A stretch of DNA of 64,000 nucleotides from positions 434,001 to 498,000 of the forward strand of contig NZ_BAAACZ010000009.1 in assembly GCF_039521975.1 (NCBI RefSeq). The letters are read 5' to 3'. Below the pieces are notes generated by a model. That model ran no database searches. It worked only from the letters and a program-made list of their open reading frames with translations, and was not told where the DNA came from. The translations under genes were made by a program, and so were the position numbers. Positions 35,064 to 43,537 of this stretch are shown here, piece by piece. Each line of letters opens with the position of its first letter. Position 1 is the stretch's first letter. Origin of the DNA: Alkalibacillus silvisoli. GTDB taxonomy: Bacteria; Bacillota; Bacilli; Bacillales; Alkalibacillaceae.

Positions 35064-35271
35064 GGGTCGTCTTTTATTATGCCTTAATTTTATTTATTGC
35101 GAGAGTTCTGTTTAATTTTACGAAAAATAAATGACGCGCAGGTGGTTATTGTGGAGACACATATTTAATAGAGCCGCAATATAATTTATTTCAACAATAA
35201 GTTTACATAATATTGTTAATATCAACTTACTGAAGTTATTAATTTCTACTGTTTGAAAGGACTGGATCATA

Positions 35272-36402
35272 GTGACAAATCAAGTAACATTAATCGCAAC
35301 TGCTGCAATGGGGTTAGAAGGTCTAGTTAAAAGCGAAGTAAAAGATCTAGGTTATACAGATATTCAAACGGAAAACGGGAAGATAATATACAAAGCTGAT
35401 TACTTAGGCATTGCACGTAGTAACATGTGGTTAAGGACAGCAGATCGTGTAAAAGTGTTGATTGGGGAGTTTAACGCTTATAGTTTTGACGAATTGTTTG
35501 AACAAACGAAAGCTATGCCGTTTGAAGATTGGCTACCAGAAGATGCGTTTATTCATGTTGTAGGAAAATCTCATAAATCAACTCTTTATTCGGTACCTGA
35601 CTGTCAATCCATTGTCAAAAAAGCAATCGTTTCACGTTTACAAGATCAATATAACATTTATACTCGTCTAGATGAGTCAGGTGCACGTTATAAAATTGAA
35701 GTAGCCATTTTGAAAGATAAAGTGACATTGTCGATCGACACGACAGGTTCAGGTCTACATAAGCGTGGATATAGAGTCGAACAAGGCGAAGCTCCTTTAA
35801 AAGAAACTTTAGCAGCTTCACTAGTCAAGTTAACAAATTGGACGCCTGAGAAACCATTTGTCGATCCCTTTACTGGTTCAGGTACGATAGCAATCGAAGC
35901 AGCATTAATTGGGCAAAATATTGCACCTGGATTTAACCGAGAGTTTTCTGCTGAAGAGTGGGCATTTTTACCGCAGTCAATCTGGAATCAAGCACTCGAG
36001 GAAGCAGAGGATCTAGCCAATTATGATCAACCACTTGATATAACAGGATCAGACATAAGCCATCAAGCCATAGAAATGGCCCAAAATAATGCCATGGAGG
36101 CTGGATTAGTCGACCTGATTAAATGGAAACAAATGAATGTTAAAGATTTTAAGCCTAAAACAGATGTCGGTTATTTACTCGGTAATCCTCCGTATGGTGA
36201 ACGCTTAAATGATCGACCTGAAGTCGAACAGTTATATAAAGCTCTAGGCGGTATTATGAAGGATTACCCAAAATGGAGTGTCTATATTATGACAGCCCAT
36301 GAAAACTTCGAAAATTTTTATGGAACAAAAGCGTCTAAAAAACGTAAATTATTTAATGGTTTCATTAAGACAGACTACTACCAATTCTTCGGTAAAAAAT
36401 AA
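35272..36402 (+). CDS. ypsC: THUMP-domain class I SAM methyltransferase, RlmL-like (YpsC)
   Basis: Predicted N2-guanine 23S rRNA methyltransferase. 376 residues: N-terminal ferredoxin-like/THUMP region (about 1-160), then a Rossmann methyltransferase with DPFTGSGTIAIEAALI near 197-212 and the catalytic LGNPPYGERL near 303-312. GTG start with GAAAGGA 9 nt upstream. Position after rnpB matches B. subtilis ypsC. Confidence 0.92.
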   Translation: MTNQVTLIATAAMGLEGLVKSEVKDLGYTDIQTENGKIIYKADYLGIARSNMWLRTADRVKVLIGEFNAYSFDELFEQTKAMPFEDWLPEDAFIHVVGKSHKSTLYSVPDCQSIVKKAIVSRLQDQYNIYTRLDESGARYKIEVAILKDKVTLSIDTTGSGLHKRGYRVEQGEAPLKETLAASLVKLTNWTPEKPFVDPFTGSGTIAIEAALIGQNIAPGFNREFSAEEWAFLPQSIWNQALEEAEDLANYDQPLDITGSDISHQAIEMAQNNAMEAGLVDLIKWKQMNVKDFKPKTDVGYLLGNPPYGERLNDRPEVEQLYKALGGIMKDYPKWSVYIMTAHENFENFYGTKASKKRKLFNGFIKTDYYQFFGKK

Positions 36403-36412
36403 ATCTAAGATA

Positions 36413-36445
36413 TCAAGCCACTTAGCAACTGCTAGGTGGTTTTTG
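36413..36445 (+). terminator. Terminator after ypsC
   Basis: AGCCACTTAGC pairs with GCTAGGTGGTT (two G-U) around a 4 nt loop and is followed by TTTTT. Confidence 0.85.
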
Positions 36446-36512
36446 TTTATTGTCAAATTACATAAATATATATGTAAAAGGGCAATTTAATAAAAAAAAG
36501 GATGAAACTTCC

Positions 36513-37574
36513 ATGGCCTTAATCGCTTCTGTTGGAACAGCAGTACCAAAATATCAATTTGAACAAAGCTTTGCGAAAGACATTATTAGTCAAATTGTAC
36601 CTTCAAATTCACTTAAAAAGTACTTATCAGTATTTGATGAAGCTGCGATTGACCACCGTTATTTCGTTACAGATGAGACTTGGTTTCAACAAGCTCATCA
36701 TGGCTTAAAGGAAAGAAATGATTTATGGCTTAATGAAGGAATTAAGTTAGCTAAAGAAGCGATTAAAAATTGCTTAGGTGAAGTATATGACGTTTCTAAT
36801 GTAGATGCAATTGTGTCTGTTACGAGTACAGGTATATTAACACCATCAATGGAAGTTCATCTATTGAATGAATTGAACTTCAAAACTGATATAAAAAGGA
36901 TGCCATTGTTCGGTTTAGGGTGTGCAGGAGGGGCTATTGGATTGTCAAGAGCCTTTGATTACATAAAAGCACACCCTGATGAGAGTGTATTATTAGTGAC
37001 ATGTGAATTGGCATCAGTTGCATTTCATCATCAAAACCTGAAACCCAAAGATATTGTAGGTGCTGCTATATTCAGTGACGGAGCAGCGGCAACTTTACTC
37101 TTAGGTGAAAACCACCCTAAAGCTAATCGGTCAAATCAAAGTCAATTTTTCATTAAATCATCTGACTCAAAAGTAAAGCCTAAGTCAATGGATGTCATGG
37201 GATGGGATGTCCATGATGATGGGTTTTATGTCATTTTTGATGTTTCAATTCCTAAACTTATTGAACCGTTTTGGAAGTCGCATGTAGATCAATTCTTGAA
37301 TAAACACAAAATGAAAGCAGAGGAAATTAAACATATAATCGCTCATCCAGGTGGTCGTAAAATTATTGAAGAGATGGAACGTGTGCTATTGACTCCCAAC
37401 TTACTTTCTCACTCGAAAAAGGTTTTAAGTCAATATGGTAATATGTCCTCGCCAACCGTTTTATTCGTCTTAAATGAATTAATGAAACAAGCTGATCTTG
37501 AACAGGGGTATGCACTTTTATCTGCTTTAGGACCGGGATTTGCTTCAGAAGTTGTCTTAATGGAGGTTGTTTGA
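36513..37574 (+). CDS. bpsA: Type III polyketide synthase (BpsA/BcsA)
   Basis: Chalcone-synthase-like enzyme; in B. subtilis BpsA makes alkylpyrones from long-chain acyl-CoA and malonyl-CoA. 353 residues. The thiolase-type triad is visible: Cys137 in FGLGCAGGAIG, His278 in IIAHPGGRK and Asn310 in YGNMSSPT. ATG (MALIASVG) is chosen with AAAAAGGA upstream; an earlier in-frame ATG has no site. Directly followed by the methyltransferase gene with no gap. Confidence 0.93.
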   Translation: MALIASVGTAVPKYQFEQSFAKDIISQIVPSNSLKKYLSVFDEAAIDHRYFVTDETWFQQAHHGLKERNDLWLNEGIKLAKEAIKNCLGEVYDVSNVDAIVSVTSTGILTPSMEVHLLNELNFKTDIKRMPLFGLGCAGGAIGLSRAFDYIKAHPDESVLLVTCELASVAFHHQNLKPKDIVGAAIFSDGAAATLLLGENHPKANRSNQSQFFIKSSDSKVKPKSMDVMGWDVHDDGFYVIFDVSIPKLIEPFWKSHVDQFLNKHKMKAEEIKHIIAHPGGRKIIEEMERVLLTPNLLSHSKKVLSQYGNMSSPTVLFVLNELMKQADLEQGYALLSALGPGFASEVVLMEVV

Positions 37575-38093
37575 GTGGTTTTTATTTTATTAATTATTTA
37601 CTTGATTGCTTTAAGGCTCTTGGAGTTAGCTATTGCAAAATCAAATGCTCGTTACCAAACAGAACGTGGTGCAATCGTTGTTAAAGACCAGTACTATCCA
37701 TTAATTGTCATTACACATGTCTTATTTTTCGTAAGTTTAACCATAGAAAGTTATGTCACACATCAATTTGACCAAAGCTTACCAATGGTTTTATTTGGTG
37801 TTTTTATTATTTTGCAAATTTTGAGATTTTGGGTTATTTTATCTTTAGGGAGGTATTGGAATACAAAAGTGGTTATAAATCCAAAGAGTGGGGGGTTAGT
37901 AAAGAAAGGGTTGTATAAGTATATTAAACACCCTAATTATTGGGTCGTGTTCTTTGAATTATTAGTCATTCCATTAATGTTTGCAGCTTATATAACAGCT
38001 GTGATTTTCCCTGCTGCTCATATTTTCTTAATGACTAAACGTATTCCTTTAGAGAACGAAGCATTAAAGAAATACTCTAAAATGAAAGAGTGA
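37575..38093 (+). CDS. bpsB: Isoprenylcysteine carboxyl methyltransferase-like membrane enzyme (BpsB/YpbQ)
   Basis: 172 residues with about five hydrophobic helices and the ICMT-type C-terminal block GLYKYIKHPNYWVVFFE. In B. subtilis the partner of BpsA methylates alkylpyrones to methyl ethers. GTG start immediately after the bpsA stop; GGAGGTTG inside the end of bpsA serves as ribosome site. The two genes are one transcription unit. Confidence 0.9.
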   Translation: MVFILLIIYLIALRLLELAIAKSNARYQTERGAIVVKDQYYPLIVITHVLFFVSLTIESYVTHQFDQSLPMVLFGVFIILQILRFWVILSLGRYWNTKVVINPKSGGLVKKGLYKYIKHPNYWVVFFELLVIPLMFAAYITAVIFPAAHIFLMTKRIPLENEALKKYSKMKE

Positions 38094-38123
38094 CAATCTA
38101 TAGGATTTAAAAGGTGGGGAAGT

Positions 38124-38957
38124 ATGATTATTTCAGTGCAACAAGCAAAACAAATGTATGATCAAAAAGAAGTCATATTTGTTGATTGTCGTTTTGATTT
38201 ACAAAACCCTAGTATTGGTTTACAGAATTATGAAGCCTTACACTTACCAAACGCTGTTTATTTTCATTTAGAAGACGATTTAAGTGGTTCTGTAAAACAA
38301 ACAGGTGGTAGGCACCCACTACCGAATATAGATCAGTTTATAGAAACGGTGAAGTCAAAAGGTATTAGTGATCAATCGATTGTGATTGCATATGATGATC
38401 ATCATGCTTTCGCATCAAGATTTGCTTGGATGATGAAAGCGATTGGGCACGAAGAAGTGTATATATTAAATGGTGGTATAAAAGCGTGGACAGACCAAGA
38501 ATATCCTATAAGTGTTGATGCAACTGTCACTACACCAGTTGCTACCAAACAAAATTGGCGATATAAACATGAATTGGTTGCTAGTCAAGAATATGTCCAA
38601 TCACAAATTGAAAATGAGCAAGTAGCTCTAATAGACTCCAGAAGTTATGAACGGTTTATTGGTAAGGTAGAGCCTATCGATAACAAAGCGGGTCATATAC
38701 CTTCAGCTAAACATTTTGATTGGATGAATCTATTTATAGATGCAGAATTTAAATCTACAAAGGAATTGCAATCACATTTTAAATCACTAGACATGTATGA
38801 TGAGGTTATCGTATATTGTGGCTCTGGTGTAACAGCAGCACCTAATGTTATAGCTTTATGGGAAGCGGATTATAACCATGTCAAATTATATGTAGGAAGC
38901 TTTAGTGATTGGATCACAAATGATGACAACGAGGTTATTACATTTGAAGATGAGTAA
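38124..38957 (+). CDS. Two-domain rhodanese-type sulfurtransferase
   Basis: 277 residues with two rhodanese domains. The N-terminal one (about 1-135, FVDCRFDL, GGRHPLPN) is structural; the C-terminal one (about 150-270) carries the persulfide cysteine in VYCGSGVTAAPN. The loop CGSGVTA is the type of mercaptopyruvate/thiosulfate sulfurtransferases. AAGGTGGGGAA lies before the ATG. Stand-alone gene with its own terminator. Confidence 0.9.
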   Translation: MIISVQQAKQMYDQKEVIFVDCRFDLQNPSIGLQNYEALHLPNAVYFHLEDDLSGSVKQTGGRHPLPNIDQFIETVKSKGISDQSIVIAYDDHHAFASRFAWMMKAIGHEEVYILNGGIKAWTDQEYPISVDATVTTPVATKQNWRYKHELVASQEYVQSQIENEQVALIDSRSYERFIGKVEPIDNKAGHIPSAKHFDWMNLFIDAEFKSTKELQSHFKSLDMYDEVIVYCGSGVTAAPNVIALWEADYNHVKLYVGSFSDWITNDDNEVITFEDE

Positions 38958-38973
38958 AATAAGAATGTTCTTT

Positions 38974-39020
38974 TACACGCATATTTAAGTATTTGCTTTG
39001 ACTTGAAATGCGTGTATTTA
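38974..39020 (+). terminator. Terminator after the sulfurtransferase
   Basis: TACACGCAT / ATGCGTGTA with an inner TTTAAGT / ACTTGAA extension gives a stem of about 16 bp, then TTTAC. Confidence 0.75.
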
Positions 39021-39028
39021 CTTTGTCT

Positions 39029-39063
39029 TAAAAAAAATCGGCAACCATAAAATGATTGCCGAA
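39029..39063 (-). terminator. Terminator of the cold-shock gene
   Basis: On the minus strand TCGGCAA pairs with TTGCCGA around a loop and is followed by eight T. It lies about 18 bases after the csp stop. Confidence 0.9.
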
Positions 39064-39080
39064 TAATATATGTTGTATAA

Positions 39081-39281
39081 TTATTTTTTAACTACGTTAG
39101 AAGCTTGTGGGCCGCGGTCGCCTTCAACAATTTCGAAATCAACCTCTTGACCTTCATCTAAAGTTTTGAAACCTTCTTGTTGGATTGCAGAGTAGTGTAC
39201 GAATACATCATCGCCACCTTCAACTTGGATAAAACCATAACCTTTCTCTGCGTTGAACCATTTTACTACACCGTTTTGCAT
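39081..39281 (-). CDS. Cold-shock protein, CspA/CspB family
   Basis: Single-stranded nucleic-acid-binding OB-fold protein acting as an RNA chaperone. 66 residues, the normal size. RNP1 KGYGFIQV and RNP2 VFVHYSAI are both present; the C-terminus ends in PQASNVVKK. AGGAGG lies 8 nt before the ATG. The mRNA leader upstream contains a terminator-like hairpin (see the leader entry), so expression is likely controlled in the 5' untranslated region. Confidence 0.97.
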   Translation of the reverse strand: MQNGVVKWFNAEKGYGFIQVEGGDDVFVHYSAIQQEGFKTLDEGQEVDFEIVEGDRGPQASNVVKK

Positions 39282-39305
39282 TTTAAAAATCCTCCTAAAA
39301 ACTGT

Positions 39306-39419
39306 CCACCTGAAAGTCAGATGGTTATTTCACAATGTTGAAGTAAAGACCTAAAAAAGGGCAACCTCTACAGAAATGAAGGATCACAAATGCATCTTTC
39401 ACTTCTATAGAAGTTGCCC
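39306..39419 (-). promoter_or_regulatory. Structured 5' leader of csp with internal terminator hairpin
   Basis: Reading toward csp, a 26 bp stem (39359-39384 with 39394-39419, 9 nt loop) is followed at once by six T (39358-39353), the form of an intrinsic terminator. A second hairpin (39306-39324, CCATCTGA / TCAGGTGG) sits just before the ribosome site. Of four imperfect positions in the long stem, three are G-U in the csp-sense RNA but C-A in the other strand, which favours a selected RNA structure in the csp direction. No minus-strand gene lies upstream for it to terminate. Confidence 0.7.
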
Positions 39420-39525
39420 GACTTTCATTATGATACTTCACATCTTCATTGCACTTTCAGTATAATGGATGGAGAATTTCAAGTCAAGATTGAACTATTG
39501 TTGGTGTTATATAAGGGTTGAGAAG

Positions 39526-40383
39526 ATGACATTATTAATTTGGATTAACTGTATGGGGGACCATCCATAGCTACATAATTATAAAAATTCGAATCAACAC
39601 AAGTTAGAAGCGTATGCTGCTTATTTTCCCGTTGCCCGAGTTGGATAGTGATTTTTATAGTATTATGGAAGCTGCTCAATTAAAAAAATGGTCGCAACAA
39701 ACACCAGATAACTTTTCATTTGTTGTAAAAGCCTATCAAGCATTTACAGGACACGATCGTAAACGGTATACGAGAAAAGAAATGGAGGAATTATTTACTT
39801 TATACCAAAAACAACTAACCCCTCTTCAACAAGCGGGGAAGTTAAACTGTATTTTATTTCAGTTTCCACCATAGTTTGATGTGAATAAGGACCATATTAA
39901 GAAGGCTAAAGTTTATTAGAGAACAATTTAAAGATTATAAGGTCGCTATAGAATTTCGCAATAGAACTTGGTATGATGAGCATATTAGAGAAAATACGCT
40001 AAATTTTTAAAAAGAAGAAGGTTGGGTCCACACTGTTTGTGATGAACCCCAAGCAGGCCGCTCATCTATTCCAATTGTTCCTGTTGTGACGAACAAAGAG
40101 CAAGCGTTAGTCCGCTTTCATGGTCGTAATGTTTACGGTTGAAACAATAATGGTCAGGAAAACTGGCGTGAAGTCCGGTTTTTATATAACTATACTGATG
40201 ATGAACTCGCATAATGGCAATCAATAATTTGAGCGACTGAATAATGAAACAAATCAAATAACTGTATTATTTAATAACAATTCAAGTGGCCACGACTTCT
40301 CTAACGTTAAAAGGTTTCAACAGATGTTCAACCTTACTTATGAAGGCTTAAACCCTAAGCAGATCGATTTATTTATGGATTAA
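39526..40383 (+). pseudogene. Decayed DUF72 family gene
   Basis: Fragments of a DUF72 (YunF-type) protein can be read in order across the region but with several in-frame stops and frame changes: YAAYFPVAELDSDFY-like, FSFVVKAYQAFTGH, NCILFQFPP then stop, AIEFRNRTWY, GWVHTVCDEPQAG, ALVRFHGRNVYG then stop, ENWREVRFLYNYTDDELA then stop, LFNNNSSGH, and YEGLNPKQIDLFMD at the end. The longest intact piece is 86 codons (39614-39874). Stops lie at tryptophan or similar codons, so decay is by point changes plus small indels. Its end overlaps the converging NlpC/P60 gene by 3 nt. Confidence 0.88.
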
Positions 40384-41372
40384 TTTACAGACCTTGCACC
40401 TAGATATCGTGCATCCCAATATCGATCTGACATGCTACTGATCGTGACACCACTAGAAGTACCAGCATGAACAAATTGACCATCACCAATGTAGACACCG
40501 GCATGAGAGGGACCAGGCTTATATGTTTCAAAAAATACGATATCGCCGACACTTGGATTAGATACAGGTGATGTTACATTCCAAATATCATTGACGGTCC
40601 TAGGTAGTGATGCACCGTGCTGGAAGTAAACGTATTGCAGAAAGCCACTACAATCAAATCCAGTAGGTGATGTCCCGCCCCAAGTATAAGGGGTGCCAAC
40701 GTAAGCTTTTGCTGTGGCTGCAGCATTGTTATAAGATGTGGATGTTTCTTGGATGTCAGTTTGATTAGACTGCGTATTTGCAGAATGGCTTGTTTGTTCA
40801 GTTGTAGTGGTATGCGATACTGTAATTATTTGATCTAAGTTACTTAAATCTAAGTCTTGATCATTGAGTTGATTAAACTGTTTAAGTGCTTTTTTAGTAT
40901 TTTGACCAGCATCGCCATCAATATTGTCATAATAGAGACCTAAACCAGACAATGCTCTTTGAACCCGTTTCACGCGATCAGATTGTTCTCCAAAAGTAAT
41001 GTCTTCAGCAAGTTCATTTATGACACTAATATATTGATCATAGATCACTTCATTGAGCATTTCTAAGGTTTCCTCATTTAACTCACCACTAGGGGTTAAA
41101 TGATAATCATTTTGAAAACTTTTCACTGCAAACTCAGTCAGTGCATTGTACCGGTCAGTTGCCTTATTAGGGTAGTAATTTACTGTTTTGAGCTTTCTGT
41201 GAAGCGTGACAACTGAATCACCATGGTCTCCATAGGATAACTGATTTAGTTCTTTAACTTGTTGTTTTGTATATGCATCGACTGGTACATGAAAAACAAA
41301 CGGAGAACTTAATGCTAAACTACCTGCCATTGCACCAACCATGAAAGTTCTCGCGGGTTTGTGTTTGATCAT
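40380..41372 (-). CDS. Secreted NlpC/P60 peptidoglycan endopeptidase with peptidoglycan-binding repeats
   Basis: 330 residues: signal peptide (about 1-34), two PG_binding_1 repeats (about 45-110 and 128-175, GDHGDSVVTLHRKL and GEQSDRVKRVQRAL), a Ser/Thr/Gln linker, and a C-terminal NlpC/P60 domain (about 215-330). Catalytic Cys in FDCSGFLQYV, His in SHAGVYIGDG, with FVHAG following. Likely cleaves gamma-D-Glu-meso-DAP stem peptides in the wall. Its stop overlaps the end of the DUF72 pseudogene. Start follows an AAAGGTGTTGG site. Confidence 0.93.
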   Translation of the reverse strand: MIKHKPARTFMVGAMAGSLALSSPFVFHVPVDAYTKQQVKELNQLSYGDHGDSVVTLHRKLKTVNYYPNKATDRYNALTEFAVKSFQNDYHLTPSGELNEETLEMLNEVIYDQYISVINELAEDITFGEQSDRVKRVQRALSGLGLYYDNIDGDAGQNTKKALKQFNQLNDQDLDLSNLDQIITVSHTTTTEQTSHSANTQSNQTDIQETSTSYNNAAATAKAYVGTPYTWGGTSPTGFDCSGFLQYVYFQHGASLPRTVNDIWNVTSPVSNPSVGDIVFFETYKPGPSHAGVYIGDGQFVHAGTSSGVTISSMSDRYWDARYLGARSVN

Positions 41373-41476
41373 TTTACCAACACCTTTTCATTTCATTGTT
41401 ATCTGTTCGAAATATATGTGCTGTTTGATCTGTCTATGAATTACAAATATATTACGAAAAATTACGAGGTGAGATA

Positions 41477-42436
41477 ATGGAAAAAAATAATGAAGCAAGT
41501 TACTTAGGTTTATGTAAACATGTGTTAGAGGGTGGTAGTGATCGTAGTGATAGAACAGGTGTAGGCACTCGTTCTGATTTTGGTTATCAAATGCGATTTA
41601 ATTTAAAAGATGGATTTCCACTACTCACTACTAAAAGAGTACCTTTTAAATTGATCGTTAGCGAATTACTATGGTTTATTAAAGGTGACACCAATATCCG
41701 TTATTTACTTAAACATAACAATAATATTTGGAACGAATGGGCTTTTAAAAATTGGGTTGAAAGTGATGCTTATCAAGGGCCTGACATGACAGACTTTGGT
41801 GTCCGATCTCTTACTGATGAAGTATTTAATGAACAATATCAAAAACAAATGGAACGATTTAAGAAGCTTATATTAGAAGATGATGAATTTAAAGAACGAT
41901 TTGGTCACCTAGGGGATGTGTATGGAAAGCAGTGGCGTCATTGGAAGAGCTCACAAGGTGAAACGATCGACCAATTAAAGCAAGTGATTCATGATATAAA
42001 AACAAATCCAAACTCTAGAAGGTTAATTGTATCTGCGTGGAACCCTGAAGATATTCCAACGATGGCTTTACCTCCGTGTCATACTTTATTTCAGTTTTAC
42101 GTTCAGGATGGAAAGTTGTCATGTCAACTATATCAACGTAGTGGCGATATTTTCCTTGGTGTACCATTTAACATTGCTAGTTATGCACTATTAACCCATC
42201 TAATTGCACATGAATGTGGTTTAGAAGTCGGTGAATTTATCCATACCTTAGGTGATGCACATATCTATCATAACCATTTCAATCAAGTAAAAGAGCAACT
42301 AAATAGAGATGTTAGACAAGCACCCAGTTTAATTATTAATAAAGAAAAAGCATCTGTGTTTGATTTTGATGTTGAAGATATTTCTTTAGAAAATTATAAT
42401 CCTCACCCAAGTATTAAAGCTCCTATTGCTGTGTAA
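41477..42436 (+). CDS. thyA: Thymidylate synthase
   Basis: Methylates dUMP with methylene-THF. 319 residues, the longer form with an insert of about 50 residues after the WNEWAF segment (as in many lactic and Bacillus ThyA). Catalytic cysteine in LPPCHTLFQFYV, RSGDIFLGVPFNI for dUMP, and the C-terminal IKAPIAV. Next gene is dfrA, 15 nt on, which regenerates the folate cofactor. GAGGTGAG before the ATG. Confidence 0.97.
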   Translation: MEKNNEASYLGLCKHVLEGGSDRSDRTGVGTRSDFGYQMRFNLKDGFPLLTTKRVPFKLIVSELLWFIKGDTNIRYLLKHNNNIWNEWAFKNWVESDAYQGPDMTDFGVRSLTDEVFNEQYQKQMERFKKLILEDDEFKERFGHLGDVYGKQWRHWKSSQGETIDQLKQVIHDIKTNPNSRRLIVSAWNPEDIPTMALPPCHTLFQFYVQDGKLSCQLYQRSGDIFLGVPFNIASYALLTHLIAHECGLEVGEFIHTLGDAHIYHNHFNQVKEQLNRDVRQAPSLIINKEKASVFDFDVEDISLENYNPHPSIKAPIAV

Positions 42437-42451
42437 GGAGGTACATTGATT

Positions 42452-42934
42452 ATGAAGCTTTCACTTATTGTAGCTATGGATGAAAATCAAGTAATTGGCT
42501 ATAACAATGATATGCCTTGGCATTTACCTAATGATTTGAAATATTTTAAAAAAGTGACTACTGGTTCACCAGTTGTAATGGGGCGTAAAACGTTCGAATC
42601 AATTGGAAGACCTCTTCCTAATCGGAGTAATATCATTATGACAAGAAATAAAAACTATACTCAAAGCGCGTGTACTGTCATTCATGATTGGGACGACCTG
42701 AATGAGGTAATAAATGAAGAACAAGCTTTTATTATTGGTGGATCAGAGCTTTTTAGTAAAGCATTGGAACAAGTGGATTACATGTATATTACAAGAATAC
42801 ATGAAGAATTTAAGGGTGATACTTATTTTCCAAACGTCGATTGGTCAAAGTGGAAACTAGTCGAAGAACGACGTGGAGAATTAGATGAGAAAAACGAACA
42901 TGAACACACGTTTAAAGTTTATAAAAGAAAATAA
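42452..42934 (+). CDS. dfrA: Dihydrofolate reductase
   Basis: NADPH-dependent reduction of dihydrofolate made by thymidylate synthase. 160 residues: LSLIVAMDENQVIGYNNDMPWHLP at the N-terminus with the catalytic acidic residue in LPNDLKYFKK, MGRKTFESIGRPLP for NADPH, and IIGGSELF. ATG start has AAGGAGGT 9 nt upstream; a TTG two codons earlier is too close to it. Operon with thyA. Confidence 0.97.
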   Translation: MKLSLIVAMDENQVIGYNNDMPWHLPNDLKYFKKVTTGSPVVMGRKTFESIGRPLPNRSNIIMTRNKNYTQSACTVIHDWDDLNEVINEEQAFIIGGSELFSKALEQVDYMYITRIHEEFKGDTYFPNVDWSKWKLVEERRGELDEKNEHEHTFKVYKRK

Positions 42935-42965
42935 GTGAACATTTTGTAACATAATACGTTAACAT

Positions 42966-42994
42966 TTGCAAAAACGCTTTAATTAAGCGACAAT
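42966..42994 (+). promoter_or_regulatory. Possible promoter of the tat genes with inverted repeat in the spacer
   Basis: TTGCAA and GACAAT are 17 bp apart. CGCTT and AAGCG form an inverted repeat between the boxes, a possible operator. The -10 is weak (4 of 6), so this is tentative. Confidence 0.35.
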
Positions 42995-43030
42995 ATGGTA
43001 AGGACTAGTATGAGATTGGTAGGTGTTATC

Positions 43031-43213
43031 ATGACAATCGGAGTACCAGGGCTAATATTAATTTTAGTAATCCTTTTAATCATATTCGGACCTAAGAAGT
43101 TACCGGAATTAGGTCAATCACTAGGTCAGACGTTAAAAGAGTTTAAAAAGTCAACAAATGAATTAACAAAAGAACAAGATGATCAACCAAAGAAGACGAT
43201 TGATCATCAATAA
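43031..43213 (+). CDS. tatA: Twin-arginine translocase subunit TatA (first copy)
   Basis: 60 residues: short membrane helix (about 3-20), hinge FGPKKLPELG, amphipathic helix (QSLGQTLKEFKKS) and a charged tail. ATG (MTIGVPGLIL) is chosen with TAGGTG 6 nt upstream; upstream in-frame ATGs add a non-family extension. Forms the protein-conducting assembly with TatC. First of two tatA genes in the cluster. Confidence 0.94.
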   Translation: MTIGVPGLILILVILLIIFGPKKLPELGQSLGQTLKEFKKSTNELTKEQDDQPKKTIDHQ

Positions 43214-43236
43214 CGTTTAAGTATGGGAGTGATATT

Positions 43237-43440
43237 ATGGGCATTGGCAGTATTGGAATTCCAGGACTAATTTTAATTGTACTTGTTTTATTACTAGTAT
43301 TTGGCCCATCTAAGTTACCTGAGATTGGAAAGGCGTTCGGTTCGTCATTAAAAGAATTCAAAAAAGCTACGAACGATCTTATTTCTGACGACTCCTCTAA
43401 TTCCAACTCAAAGAAAAACTCAGATTCTAACAACCAATAA
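43237..43440 (+). CDS. tatA: Twin-arginine translocase subunit TatA (second copy)
   Basis: 67 residues, same plan as the neighbour: membrane helix, FGPSKLPEIG hinge, KAFGSSLKEFKKA amphipathic helix and a Ser/Asn-rich tail. About half the positions of the first 45 residues are identical to the first copy, so a duplication is likely. A terminator separates it from tatC, so the two TatA proteins may be made in excess over TatC. Confidence 0.94.
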   Translation: MGIGSIGIPGLILIVLVLLLVFGPSKLPEIGKAFGSSLKEFKKATNDLISDDSSNSNSKKNSDSNNQ

Positions 43441-43452
43441 GCTTGCATGATT

Positions 43453-43487
43453 AAGATGTAAGGGAGCCCCTTACATCTTCTTTTTTG
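43453..43487 (+). terminator. Terminator between tatA and tatC
   Basis: AAGATGTAAGGG / CCCTTACATCTT, 12 bp perfect with a 3 nt loop, followed by CTTTTTT. Partial read-through would set the TatA:TatC ratio. Confidence 0.92.
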
Positions 43488-43537
43488 GAAACTTTACTTG
43501 TGTGAAGATTTGGTTTAAACATAAGAGGGTGAAGTAG

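Noticed and set aside
34595..35271. tmRNA or riboswitch in the long gap after gpsB
   Set aside because: The conserved segments and the P1 pairing identify RNase P RNA; no other RNA family features remain.
39614..39874. An 86-codon frame that could be called a small gene
   Set aside because: It is the longest intact piece of the decayed DUF72 gene; homologous segments continue before and after it in other frames.
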